Source: Zygaena filipendulae
Taxonomy: Eukaryota > Arthropoda > Insecta > Lepidoptera > Zygaenidae
Reading direction: 5' to 3'
DNA length: 64,000 bases
Assembly: GCA_907165275.2 (NCBI GenBank)
Contig: OU015675.1
Span: 5,225,501 to 5,289,500 of the forward strand
Shown here: positions 11,952 through 22,793 of the stretch, piece after piece
Layout of the letters: each line of letters begins with the position of its first letter
Position numbering within the stretch: the stretch's first letter is position 1
Program-made: the position numbers and the translations under genes
The notes under the pieces: generated by a model
What the model was told of the DNA's origin: nothing
Seen by the model: only the letters and a program-made list of their open reading frames with translations
Databases searched by the model: none

Positions 11952-12548
11952 CTGTTGAATAAAGAAAGTTTCAAAGGGTTAAAGTTTACTATTAACGTAC
12001 TCTTTTTCCAATTTGCATAATCTTTTTCCTCGTCGGGCTTTGTTTCAATTTTCTCATTGAAAGGAAAGGAAAGTCTCAGTGTTTAAACAAAATAAAATCC
12101 TAAAAATATTGCACTTCATTCTCGGAACCGGCGTTCTCTACAGAATGCTATATAGCGTATCATCATGGTTTATTTTCATATAAAATTCAGTTGTTATTTT
12201 CTCACGCTACGACTGCTTTATATTCATTAGGTACCTATGTATTTATAAAATACTACTAAAATATCTGATACGACTCTTAAGAAGTATAAATAAGATTGGG
12301 AACTTTTTTGATATTCGTGAAATCCGAAAAACTTGTTGTTATTTGAAAGGAACGTGTTTATCTATTTAATAAAATATAAAAAGCAGCGTCGTAGTGTAGG
12401 AAAATATCAGCAAACATTTATGTATAACTTAAGTCGCAAGTGCATTAATTAAATAGGAATTTTAAGTTTTCTTTTTGTATAGTTTTTTGGTTTTTATTTA
12501 TTATATATTTATTTATTTCAAAACATTACCTTCGTATTATACCTACTA

Positions 12549-12750
12549 GCTTCCCCCCGCGGTTTCAACCACGTCAATTTCGGAATTCCCGCATGAACTA
12601 TGTATGAACATAGGTATATATCAGGGTGAAAGCACCCTATCTCCTATATTTTAAGACTTCAATTACTTGTCATTATTATTATATAATACGAACTAGGTAT
12701 TCCCCGAAGTTTCTCCCGCGTTAATTTTGTAGTTCCCGCGGGAACGTTTT
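12549..12750 (+). repeat. GC-rich interspersed repeat fragments beside an FN2 splice donor
   Basis: Two fragments: ccccccgcggtttcaacc with aattcccgcatgaac near 12555-12600, and a second with tctcccgcgttaatttt and gttcccgcgggaac at 12710-12745. The second fragment ends only about 20-25 bases from the donor of the exon at 12771-12923. Confidence 0.5.
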
Positions 12751-12770
12751 AAATATTAATGTATGTGTAC

Positions 12771-12923
12771 CTTTGACTCCGCTCAATTGAGGGACAGCTC
12801 TCAGCCGGTATCCGATTATGAGTCCGTTGTGGGCGTCAGCCGGTGGCGGCAACCATCGCACTCGGAGCTCCCCCGGGGATTCCGTTTGCTCCAATTGTAC
12901 TCCGAGGGGGGAGGAACTTGGCG
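12771..12923 (-). CDS. Dscam-like: Dscam-like exon: N-terminal half of FN2
   Basis: The acceptor is cccctaaag, with a C-run polypyrimidine tract, and the donor is GTACAC. The 50 full codons begin APSSSPLGVQLEQTESPG, with the B-strand tryptophan LRVRWLPPP and then HNGLIIGYRLRAVP. The exon is markedly GC-rich (about 60 percent by eye). It joins FN1 (TTAEE) on one side and DIHETSD on the other in frame. Confidence 0.9.
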
Positions 12924-13622
12924 CTTTAGGGGGGAGAAAAAGTATACAGGCGTCAGTTTTTATTTAAATATGCCTCTCATACGTATATGAATGAAACGTT
13001 TTAGCATATAGAGGCTCGTGATTAACTGACAACTGGTAACGTGACAATTTATCTACCTGATGAAAATTTATTAGAATATAAAATACAAGCCGTTTCCTGC
13101 GTTACCCGCATTCAGTTGGAAGTTCCCACGAGAATTCCTTAAAATCCTTTTCATAACTGACGTTTCCTACCTTTAAACTATACAACGTGTTAATGAATTA
13201 ACTGAAAACCTTATACACCCCATTTAAAAAAATAAACAATAATATGATTAAAATATATTTTATGTCGAAAAAATTTATACTTTAAAAGTTATTCAACATT
13301 AGTTTGGAGGTGACTTATCTACGAAATTCCGCTACGCCCGCGCCTACCGGTTCGAATTTTTTTGCTGCGGGTGGCGTACGCGCCATTTATTGTATTATAA
13401 ATAATTTAGACATGGACTAGTAAAAATGAAAAAATATAACCTATATTAAAACATAGTGCGATCGATTCGCTTGTCGATTCTGAGCAAACTACTTTCTAGT
13501 TTTCAGTTAATTCATTAACACGTTGTATATCTGTTTTTTTCAGTCATAGGTCAAGTAGATTTTTAGATGTTATGTTTGCTCAGTAAATCATTGACCTTTT
13601 GCTTGTATATTATAAATACAGA

Positions 13623-13860
13623 TGGACGCAGATAAGCAATAACATGTTAACCCACAAAATTAAGTTATTGATTCAGAACGATTTATTGAGAGTTAGGGAA
13701 CGTTTTTAAATTATGTGTTTACCTTATTAGATTGCTTAAATATGTAACTAAATATTGAACATAAAAAATGTTGATACAAAATGGCGCTCCTACTTTTAAA
13801 ACACGATTTACTCAAAATTTCTCCATTGTTGGTTAACACATTATTGCTTATCTATGCCCA
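13623..13860. mobile_element. MITE family 2 copy, about 240 bp with 30-bp TIRs
   Basis: The left terminus tggacgcagataagcaataa and right terminus, read in reverse tgggcatagataagcaataa, are near-perfect inverted repeats. Inside are gagagttagggaacgt and aaaatggcgctcctac. A close copy lies at 33230-33466. It has no coding capacity. Confidence 0.7.
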
Positions 13861-14196
13861 GATATGATTTGACACAAATCTCATCTATTCAAATCAAAAA
13901 AAGGACTAGACTAGAGAGAGTTAGTGTACCTTTGTAAAAATGATTACAAACTTTGTACAAACTAATAATACACGCTATCATTGGTTTCACAAGTGAAATC
14001 TACTGTGTACTACTCGAAGGGGATGGAGGGTAAATTACCCTGTTTATTCGAGAAGTCATATTAAACATTCGAATGAAGATTATTCAAATGACATCAATAA
14101 AAAGAGTTGTCATATAATTTTAAAGTAAAGCTACAGAGAATTTTCTTAGCCATGCTCTTCGTGCTTAAAATATCCTCATGTTTCATTGAGATTTAC

Positions 14197-14333
14197 CTTC
14201 TTCAGCAGTTGTGAACCTCACATGTGTGGAATATGGACTTAGATCAGCTCTGTTGCCTCCTGCCACTCTTGCTGTATAACTAATCGATGGCTGCAAATCT
14301 TCAATTTCCACTGAATGCCTGATCTCCTCTGAT
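14197..14333 (-). CDS. Dscam-like: Dscam-like exon: C-terminal half of FN1
   Basis: Acceptor CGTATTTTAG and donor GTAAAT. The 45 full codons read SEEIRHSVEIEDLQPSIS, then the F strand YTARVAGGNRADLSPYS and THVRFTTAEE. The YTARVAGGN...SPYS pattern is the FNIII tyrosine corner and G strand. It enters in phase 2 (Arg) and leaves in phase 1 into FN2. Confidence 0.92.
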
Positions 14334-15397
14334 CTAAAATACGGAAAGTGAGATAGCTAACGAAAAAGAAAAAGAATCTGGTGCTAGCCGAATGGCATAC
14401 AAGCTACGGTATAATATTAATTATTCAGTTTAGAATAATAGAAAACAAGCGCTTATCATTACTTTTTGTGGCAGGGACACAATTTCGTGCCGAAGTAAAA
14501 AAGAGGTAAATATTGCTACAGAGCGCGAAGTAAACTCTTCATTTTAATTTATTCTTCAATAAAAAGCTTTCAGGTAGAACTCATGAATATATTCATACAA
14601 AATGGTATTAGAATGGTATTCTCGGACCGAGCAATAGTAAAGTAACAATTAATAAAATACTGATGTTTACCATAATCTTATACTTTACAATGTTCAAATC
14701 GGGTATTTTAGTTGGCTGAACATTGAACCAATTTATAATACACAATATTTCCCATACAACATTTTCATTTTATCTCTTTGGCTGTAGAAAATTACATCAA
14801 TTTTCCTAAATCATAACTCATTACTGTCCTCTGTGAAAGTGTTTTGGTGAAAACGTCTATTCTGCTTACACTAATTATTGAAGAATCAATCACTGTTTTT
14901 TAAGTAGAGAGTATTAAAATATTACTAGAACCTTTATACGAGCTAAAAAAAAACTGCAATTAGGATAGTTTCTAAGCTTCAAGACTATGAATGAGTAACG
15001 ATAATCCAAACGAATTTGTTTTGGAGTGTTGTTTGTAAGTAATTCTGGCTTTTGAAGTTTGAAAGGTTCATAAATATTTAAAATGGTTGCTCATTGCAAA
15101 TTCAAAAGAGCCTCCTAAGCGTCACTTAGTAGTGAAAACAAATTGAATTGCTGATCCATTTAACGTTAATATATTAACATTTGCTGTCCATTCTCGTTCA
15201 GAGAGCAATTTTATTTTGTAATTTACCTATGTACAAATTGCGACATATAGTCTTTGAAAATGTTTTGATGTATGTAACACAATCTCACACAAACTACTCA
15301 ACGCATTTTGAAAAAAACCTTGTATAAAATATGTTCCGAATTAGAACTTCGTATTATACCTATTAGAAGTATAAATATATGTTCGTCATGTAGAATA

Positions 15398-15660
15398 AAA
15401 AAAATATTGGACTGATGTATTTTTTTTTACTTAGGTATTAACCGGCGACACATGGAGTTGAAATTTCGTGCGACATCAAGACCCGGCACAGTTTATACTA
15501 ATATATACGGTGTATACCTACTGGTTTATGACGTCACGAGGCCCCACTCCCAATTTTGAACGCGCTTTATCTAAATACCTATTTATTATTATAATAAAAA
15601 AAAATGTCTACTATTTTTTATTATCTAATTGACGGACTAAATAGAATTTTGACAACATAG
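15398..15660 (-). mobile_element. MITE family 1 copy, reverse and truncated
   Basis: In reverse orientation to the copy at 10953-11280: aaaatattggactgatgta near the left, ttatgacgtcacgaggcc inside, and ctaattgacggactaaat near the right. It is diverged, with one clear CRE remaining. Confidence 0.5.
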
Positions 15661-16111
15661 TATATGTATATCTTTAAACAAAACGTTTTTAATAAGCACG
15701 TAAGCACGAAAATTAATTCCCACAGAGAGATAATTAGAATTGTTGATAAAATATGTATATATCGGCAAGAAGTCGGGAGCACGGGCAGTGGAGGTGAGCG
15801 TTCATGCATTGTAAAGGGGCCCCATTAAACCTACACCTGGGTCGCAAGTCCCAGGCACTGCTCCGTGTTCCCTACGGATATCTAGTATGCTGTATAACTT
15901 CTATGTTGGTGCAATTAATTGTAAAGTTTCTAGTTCGTTCTAAATGTGTCGCTCAGCTAGTAGTCTCGGTCATGCCTGCCTTCAGTTACATTGTGTTATG
16001 TTATCATCATCAAAGAGTCAGCTATCATTACAATAGCAGATAACTATCTGCTGTTATCTGCTACTATGTTCCTTCTTAGTATTCTACATATATAAAATAC
16101 GCGATAGATAC

Positions 16112-16277
16112 CTTGTAACATTGATTGTCCTCGCGTTGGTCCAAGTTGGTCTCTGACTGTTCGTTATTTGTATTGTATAGTAATGTGCCAAGGATCTCGT
16201 CATATCTCTCCAAGATAATCTGACGGATCTACTCTTCACTGAATCCACAGACAAGTCTGTGGGTGGCGCTGGGGGCT
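16112..16277 (-). CDS. Dscam-like: Dscam-like exon: N-terminal half of FN1
   Basis: Acceptor TATTTGCAG and donor GTATCT. The 54 full codons begin EPPAPPTDLSVDSVKS, with the B-strand tryptophan VRLSWRDMTRS and YYTIQITNSQ, ending RTINVTR. An NVT sequon spans the exon end. It is the first fibronectin domain, directly following Ig9 (TILGEPPAPP), which fixes the Ig-to-FN transition typical of Dscam. Confidence 0.92.
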
Positions 16278-16802
16278 CTGCAAATAGTTTTGGTATAGTC
16301 TATACGTCATATTAACGGCTCTAAAAATGAATCGCTTTTAAGCTAAATTGAATTGAGAAGTTAATCAATTAGTCTCGAAGCTAATTTACTACAGAAATTG
16401 CGTCAAAACCACTGCAGAAAACTAACGGCCGGATAGTCAAGAAGTTTCGACTTGCGTTTATTACACGGTAGGTTCTCTCTAAATATAAAATGAATTTTTG
16501 TAATGAATTTTCACAAATTCGTACCTAACTTGCCTGGAAACTTATTGAGTGACTGATAGACACGACATAAAATTCAATTTTAAGTATGCTGCAGTTAATT
16601 AGACCTCAATGTCTCTATGATTAGCTGAAAATAACATAATGTTTATTTTTTGTTAGGAGAAATGAGTAGGTACTGAATGAGTTTATTTGGATGATTCAAG
16701 TATTTTCAACGTTAAACTTAATTCAAAGGGAACCCGGATCTCGGCCTATGAACGTTGTATTTTCAGCATCAACAATTCCTGTAAAGCACTTTACACACTC
16801 AC

Positions 16803-16993
16803 CTAATATGGTGAGGTAAACACTATACACGTCGGCTCCGTAAGGATTGCCAGCCCTGCACTGGTATAGAGCGCCGTCACTCGCTTCCGTCTGAAGTAGC
16901 TCTAGGGTACTTGTGGTGCCATCCTCTGTTTTTGCTTCGGTTATTTTTATCCTGAGAAGATTATTATTTTCATCAAAAATGTGTCGCTTCGCT
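16803..16993 (-). CDS. Dscam-like: Dscam-like exon: C-terminal half of Ig9
   Basis: Acceptor CCTCCTATAG and donor GTGAGT. The 63 full codons start AKRHIFDENNNLLRIKI and run through TSTLELLQTEASDGALYQC, the Ig F-strand cysteine, to RAGNPYGADVYS and YLTILG. The DGALYQCRAGNPYG block is nearly diagnostic for the last Ig before the FN repeats in Dscam. Phase 2 in, phase 1 out. Confidence 0.93.
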
Positions 16994-17891
16994 CTATAGG
17001 AGGCATAACGCATATTATTACTGTTATTTATAATATTCTTTATTCTTTTATCTGTATTAGAAACTGGTGGCAGTGGAACAAGTCTTGTAAGGACGATAAA
17101 AATGAATAAGCATTCTGATTCTAAATAATTATTGTTTTATTTTTAAGTTTTGTTTTTATTATTTGCCTCTGCGTGTGACGTCCCGTCTAATAAAGATACT
17201 CGTATATTCAGTTTTATACTAAGATTATTATCGGAGCTTAAAGTTAGTTTACAGGAAAAAAAAATTTACAGTTAGTTTCAAGATATTTTGCTAACTGTAA
17301 AGTGCCAAGGTTATATAGCGTATAAATGAGTTACCTACTCTGCATTAAGATATTAAAATAGATTAAAATGTTTCACAGTTAGAAATTCTAAATGAAAGAA
17401 AACATTACTTTTCTCACAACACTAGAGTTTTGGGTCGTCCTTTATAATTCGTTTCACAGATTCGCGTTAATCTTCTTAGAGTAGAATCATTAGATATGCT
17501 TTAAGCGGGCAAATTTGATTTAAATTCATAAAGCAAACAAAATTTCTTAATTAAAACGTGGAGATATTTCATCTAAGAAATTAAATACTATTTGACTTTA
17601 GGTTTTTGATTAATTAGAGGTCCTTAAATTTTCCACCACAATTATCACTGTGACACAAAAAATCCATTTCGTTTTAATTTTCTCTAAGCCTATGTAAAAA
17701 TATGCAGTAACAATCAGTGATTAATTACAATCATTAAGTCATTGTAAATTCCGCTTTCATCATTTCTAATGTTTCAATTGTTTTGCCAACCAGATAAATT
17801 AGTAAAGATCATTTCGATGAAACTATTTTTATATATCGCTGCGAAAGAAAAACATCTATAAAACAAGTCTAATAACTGTAAGTGACGTTGT

Positions 17892-17944
17892 ACGTTGAGA
17901 TTTCCTCGCCAAGCAACTTTAGCTTGGCGAGCAAATCTCAACGT
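17892..17944. other. Intronic 23-bp hairpin with 7-nt loop
   Basis: Arms at 17892-17914 and 17922-17944 pair at 22 of 23 positions (acgttgagattt...cgccaagc against its inverse), leaving the loop aacttta. It lies in the intron between the two Ig9 exons, about 140 nt downstream of the donor of exon 18087-18231 in the transcript. The arms do not extend further. It could be a structured RNA element or a small inverted-repeat remnant. Confidence 0.6.
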
Positions 17945-18086
17945 TAGGTTAGTTGGCAAGAACACATTGCCTGCTCGGGGCAAAAAAAATTGGCAACTTT
18001 CCGGTGGAGCAGCTCGGCCGTGCACTAGTCACGACTTTCACTGCACCTTGAAATGTTTTGTGGGTTCTCCAAAAATTATATCTCAC

Positions 18087-18231
18087 CTCTGAGTTAGAGG
18101 GTTGATAGGTTTGCCATTTCTAGTCCACATGATTCTTATGGGATCATCACCTTTTGCTTGGCAATCTATGGAAATATGCTGTCCCAGTTTTGTTGTTAGG
18201 TTCCTCGATGGTATATCAAATGTAACAGGTT
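18087..18231 (-). CDS. Dscam-like: Dscam-like exon: N-terminal half of Ig9
   Basis: Acceptor TTTTTCTTCAG and donor GTGAGA. The 47 full codons read PVTFDIPSRNLTTKLGQ, then HISIDCQAKGDDPIRIMWTR with the paired Cys and Trp of an Ig fold, then NGKPINPLTQR. It matches the Dscam pattern DCxAKGDxPIxIxW for Ig9. An NLT sequon is present. Phase 1 in, phase 2 out. Confidence 0.93.
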
Positions 18232-18630
18232 CTGAAGAAAAAGATCAAAGTTTTTATTGAATTCGTCAACAAAATGTTCACTATAAGTGTAAACAACGAA
18301 TGGAAATGCCATTACAGTTACAAAGATTACAAGCAAATAAGATGGAGCAAGTAATAATATTTAATAAGTTGAAATAATTTAAAAAGAAGAGTATAAAATA
18401 TAAATGATCAATAGGTAGGTACTCACGCGTCTCATACGAGGTTTGCACGTTTGTGAGGATAAAATTAGCATAAACGTAAAAACTACAAAAAACAACCTAA
18501 AAGCGCTATTACGGTAATATATCCTAAAAGACACCAGTGTTTAATAAACTGCATTATGAACCTGCAAGCGGTGCATTTAAGACCTATTTTAGGTATGTGT
18601 TGACAAAGACATGATACCCCTGAAACTCAC

Positions 18631-18807
18631 TATTGACAGATATCCAGATAGTCTTGCTGAGGGCTTCACCGACGCCATTTTCCACGTGGCACGTGTACAA
18701 ACCAGCGTCAGAAAGAGCCACCGAGTCGAATATCAGAGATCCGTTGGATAAACTAAGCACTCCACCGCCGGCGACTTCTAAAACTGGACGCCATGCTTCT
18801 GACACTA
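18631..18807 (-). CDS. Dscam-like: Dscam-like exon: C-terminal half of Ig8
   Basis: Acceptor AATTTTGCAG and donor GTGAGT. The 58 full codons include GGGVLSLSNGSLIFDSV, the F strand LSDAGLYTCHVENGVG and the G strand EALSKTIWISVN. The Ig8 cysteine is in LYTCHVEN. Phase 1 in and phase 1 out, joining VNK-PVTF of Ig9. Confidence 0.93.
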
Positions 18808-19280
18808 CTGCAAAATTTTCGCTCATTTTACAACTTACAGATGACTCAAAAGTGTGTATCAGCTAGCCCATTTTGTAACTTTTGTTGCTATCATATTTCA
18901 GTTTCAATCAGAAAAATAGTGATTTTTTGATTAATTTATCATGTTTAGAAAGCTTCTAATTTTAAAGTATGTTTATTCTAGTTGATTGCTAGATATTGTA
19001 AGTGTTAAAATGTACATATTGTAATCGCAAAACCGCCACGTTTTTGATTGCAACCAAAAAATGATAGAAATAAAAGTTGCATAATAGCCCGTCTTGTATT
19101 TTATACTTGTAATTTTATTATAGATTTATTAGACTATACTATAGAATTAAATTGTAGCTATGATATTTTAAAACAGATTTAAATATTATAATACAAACTT
19201 ACATACGAAGGCAAATGATTTAACGTAAATATCCCTAAATAAGTTAATTACTAGTAAAATATGTAGGTTTGGGAACTCAC

Positions 19281-19400
19281 CATCCTTCTTCAACCAATGA
19301 GTCTGTGGTTGGGGGTACCCATTAGCACTACACGATATGTGGCCACTCCTGCCAAGCAGCAAAGACATGTTCCGGGGCTCTTCACTCCATTTCGGAGCAA
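19281..19400 (-). CDS. Dscam-like: Dscam-like exon: N-terminal half of Ig8
   Basis: Acceptor CATATCACAG and donor GTGAGT. The 39 full codons read APKWSEEPRNMSLLLGR, then SGHISCSANGYPQPQTHW and LKKD. The first Ig8 cysteine (HISCSANG) and tryptophan (QTHWLKKDG) are both in the exon. It follows the Dscam signature of APxWxxEPxxxxxLLG closely. Confidence 0.93.
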
Positions 19401-19609
19401 CTGTGATATGAGGCAAGTGCATAATATAACAGTTGACATAATCAATACATCGCCAAACACGGAGGACAATTATTGTGTACTCCTTGTGGTCTAGTCAAGT
19501 TTTACAAGTTATCGACTAATTGAATTCACAGTAACATTGTGAAGGCCCATGACATTGGCTTTGATAGTAGTAAATAGTAATTCTTAAAAGACACACTTAA
19601 TGGATATGA

Positions 19610-20010
19610 TGACGGGGTGTGAAAATCTAAATTATATTTAGTCCGTCAGTTAGATAGTAAAAAAATAACAGACACGTTTTTCTTGCTTTTTCAAATCAAA
19701 TCAAATCAAATATTCTTTATTGTCACCAAAAACATAAATATAGAAAAATACATGGTGGGAAATACAGGCAACAAATTTCAAATTATTATTGAAAAACTAT
19801 TTAGATAAAACGCAATAAAGTTTAGGGATGGGGGCCCGTGACGTCATAACTAAGTATAAAATGTACCTAGGCGTGACGTCAAATGTCAACTGAATGTATC
19901 GCCGGTATTTTTTGATTATTTAAAAAAAAAAAGGAAAATTACGAGTCCAATAATTTTTCATTAATCTACAAGACGGACTAAAAATTAAAATTTTTCCATC
20001 TAGCCCATTT
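19610..20010 (+). mobile_element. MITE family 1 copy with nested retroposon tail
   Basis: The left part tatttagtccgtcagttag and right part taatctacaagacggact match the other copies. Two tgacgtca sites remain (near 19841 and 19874). A foreign block at about 19695-19790, beginning with repeated aaatc and ttctttattgtcacc, interrupts the left half. The element ends about 35 bp from the donor of exon 20044-20179. Confidence 0.6.
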
Positions 20011-20043
20011 TAATTGCCTAGTTATTATATACACTTTACACAC

Positions 20044-20179
20044 CTTTTATATACAAATTTACAGTGCGGTTAACTTTTGCAACGTGGTTTGCAGCAACAC
20101 AAGTGTACGTCCCACAATGTTCTAATGATACGTTCTTTATTATGAGAACACTGAAAACTTCAAGACTTCTTTCTACGAT
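20044..20179 (-). CDS. Dscam-like: Dscam-like exon: C-terminal half of Ig7
   Basis: Acceptor TGTTTTTACAG and donor GTGTGT. The 45 full codons read IVERSLEVFSVLIIKNVS, the F strand EHCGTYTCVAANHVAKV and the G strand NRTVNLYIKG. It carries the second Ig7 cysteine. In place of the usual DSG there is EHCG, an extra cysteine next to the tyrosine corner. It enters in phase 0 and leaves in phase 1. Confidence 0.92.
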
Positions 20180-20401
20180 CTGTAAAAACAATAGGTGATT
20201 ATTTAAAAAAATTAAAAAAAAAACAAACCAGTTACGTAAACTCTGTAGTGAGTAGCTACAAGAAAACCATAAAGATAAGGTTACAAAAAATGACAACAAA
20301 TTTAGTCGGGAATTGCGAAAATAATATAAATTAAGAGACAAAAAAGCAACCCCGAGGCAAATTTTATATAAGTACGCAACCTGTGGGTTTATGACACTAA
20401 C

Positions 20402-20822
20402 CTTTAGGTGTACCGGTATTTTCTTACCGTCTTTTAACCATGAATAATAAACTGGAGAGTCTCCTGACTTAAGATTACAATGTATTTGAACTATTTGACC
20501 TTCCTGTAAGTCTGAAGCTAATAATATCTCTTCTAATTGAGGCGGTTCGACCACTTGCAATTCAAATGATCTTTTAGCCATTTCACCTGATGGACTTTTA
20601 ACGACGCAAGCATAAGCCGCGCCATTATCGCTTTTAACAACTTTAACTATGTTTAGAACGCCTTGGTCGTCAACGGTGGCTAAGTCTCTTTTAACTCTTA
20701 ATTTAGGTTTTCTACCAAAAATCTCTTTATTTAACGTCTTGTTTATTGAGCGTTTGAAGCGAGTATTTGGTGATGATATGTCTGTTTTTATCTCTTTTCC
20801 TTTGTATTCCCATGTTATTTCT
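20402..20822 (-). CDS. Dscam-like: Dscam-like exon: C-terminal Ig6 fused to N-terminal Ig7
   Basis: The longest exon, 421 nt and 140 full codons, with acceptor GCTAACTTACAG and donor GTTAGT. The first half finishes Ig6: EITWEYKGKEIKTDIS (core Trp), a basic stretch with RFKR and RVKR, and GVLNIVKVVKSDNGAAYAC. It continues without an intron into Ig7: ELQVVEPPQLEEILLAS, QIVQIHCNLKSGDSPVYYSW and LKDGKKIP. In Drosophila Dscam1 and Dscam2 the Ig7 N-half is a separate exon with alternatives. Here it is fused, so that switch cannot work the same way. Confidence 0.93.
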
Positions 20823-21057
20823 CTGTAAGTTAGCCAAACAGAATGTCAGTCACTAATCTACCTTGAAAAATAAATTAAAACGCTAGTGTATTAACTAAAG
20901 CTGTTTCAATCTTATATCGAAACGTGTTCTACAACTTTAGATCTATATACGTGTTTAAAATCGTGTATTTTTCTTAGAAATATTTACAATGTTACGAAAA
21001 CTTTGCCAAATTTTGAAATACGAAGCTGAAATATAATTTTATTAAAAAATGTGTTAC

Positions 21058-21148
21058 CTAACGGGGTACCCGTAATAGGGACACCTGAGTGTGACAGTTT
21101 GTCCACTTTGAACTTTGAATGGAGGCAGTGTGCGTATATAGGGTGGAC
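21058..21148 (-). CDS. Dscam-like: Dscam-like exon: N-terminal part of Ig6
   Basis: Acceptor TTCAATTTCAG and donor GTAACA. The 29 full codons read PPYIRTLPPFKVQSGQ, then TVTLRCPYYGYPV with the B-strand cysteine. The next exon supplies the tryptophan (REITWEYK). It corresponds to the Dscam Ig6 start, where xVYGPPYxR leads into CPxxGYP. Confidence 0.93.
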
Positions 21149-21772
21149 CTGAAATTGAAAAGTTGTATAAAATAACAGTACAATAGTCTAGTACAGTACA
21201 CAAAATTAAAATCCAATACAAAACATCTATCAATAATAATTTCTATTGAATAGATAAATATAAATAAATAAATAAATAAAGATTACACATACCTACTTAA
21301 AAGCAATTATAACAAGTAGGTATTTCAAATAACACTGAAATTCTAATAAAATCAAATTCAGCGGAAATAAGAGCACCGCCTACGCCGCTTAGAGCACACA
21401 TTTTTATCTAAACAGAAAATTTTTGAAAACAATTTTTATTTATTAGAATAATTTTTATTTTTTAACTCGAGCAAATTTTCTTCTTGTATAATTAGAAATT
21501 TGTATTTTGAATTTAATAAATTGTATTATAGATAATAGATATCAAAAAATGCTATAGTACTTAGAGTTCCTTTATTATATAGACTTAATTTCTTCTTAAA
21601 TACTACTTCGAACTACTAGCTTAATGAAGATTACGTAAAATATTCTGTTCTTAAGATCTTGAAACAATGAATTGTGTAAGTTTAATTTTATAGATATTTA
21701 TACTTTTATTCAACTCTCTCTATGGATGTTCATCAACGATAATATTCTTCTCTATGTAAAATCTTTTTTTAC

Positions 21773-21924
21773 CGTAAACATTAAGCCTGTCTTGATGAGC
21801 GATGACTTCATCTCCATGATGGGCCACGCACGAGAATAGTCCACCGTCGTCCACTCGTACATGTGATATGTTAAGTTGTGTGATCACTCCGCCATTTGCG
21901 GACATCATCTGACCAATCGCGTAT
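21773..21924 (-). CDS. Dscam-like: Dscam-like exon: C-terminal part of Ig5
   Basis: Acceptor GCCCTCCCAG and donor GTAAAA. The 50 full codons begin YAIGQMMSANGGVITQ, then LNISHVRVDDGGLFSC with the F-strand cysteine, then AHHGDEVIAHQDRLNVYG. LNISHVRVDDGGL is the strongest single Dscam match in the window. It enters in phase 2 from the exon at 26987-27078, 5 kb away. Confidence 0.95.
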
Positions 21925-21984
21925 CTGGGAGGGCAAAGTTTTCAGCTATTTGTGCAGTCTGCTGATAGGAATTAACGTTCTTGA

Positions 21985-22140
21985 TTTTTAAAAATTATTT
22001 TTGTTTCGCCCGCGGGAACTCTGGGATAAAAAGTACTCTATGTCCTTCTCTGTACCCCGGATATTTCATGATGATCGGTTGAGCCGTTGAGGCGTGAAAG
22101 CGTCACAGATAGACAGACAGACAGAGTTCATTATTAGTGC
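21985..22140 (+). repeat. GC-rich interspersed repeat, subfamily A fragment
   Basis: It begins tttcgcccgcgggaactc, then aaaaagtactctatgtcc, gatcggttgagccgttgag and gacagacagacagagttc. It is 5'-truncated, and the 3' half is in the usual order. Confidence 0.55.
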
Positions 22141-22793
22141 TTATTGATTTTAATGAAACCATGATATTCGGAGTAACCATGATCTTTTTGTCAATATTAT
22201 AGCGGGTGTAATTTTAAAAGAGGAACTAATTCAGGTTCTTGATAAGTTATAGTTACATAATCAATTAATTATGATAAATAAATAAAAAAATATCGACAAT
22301 CACAGAGAGAAACACCTAAATTAAAAGATGGGTTTACGCCTTGTTTACGCGGGACAATCACTTTTACATTTCGATTTGTTGACACCTTAGTTACAATACC
22401 TACAAGAGAAAGGGGCATTGACCCTCAGGTTATCCGTCATCGTTTATAACTCAGTTTTGGGAATTTTGTGGAAAATAACCTTGGGATTCTAGTAAAGGAC
22501 TTCTGGGAAAATTAGAGAATTTGTTCTTACCTCCTTTGCAATCTAAACTTGGTTAAGTATACGAGATACCTACTATCGATAACGACTATCGATTAGTTTT
22601 CTGTAACGTATTTTTCATAAGTAAATTGAACAAAATTAACTCCAACTCCAACATAAAGGTAGATCGTTGCTTGCTCTTAATAAATGTACCTAGTAGTAGA
22701 TATAAATAATTATACAACGCACTCGATTATAAGGCCAATTTCCTTACCCAAGAAGTTTTAACTACTTTCGAGTTTCCTATCGATACCTAGTTT

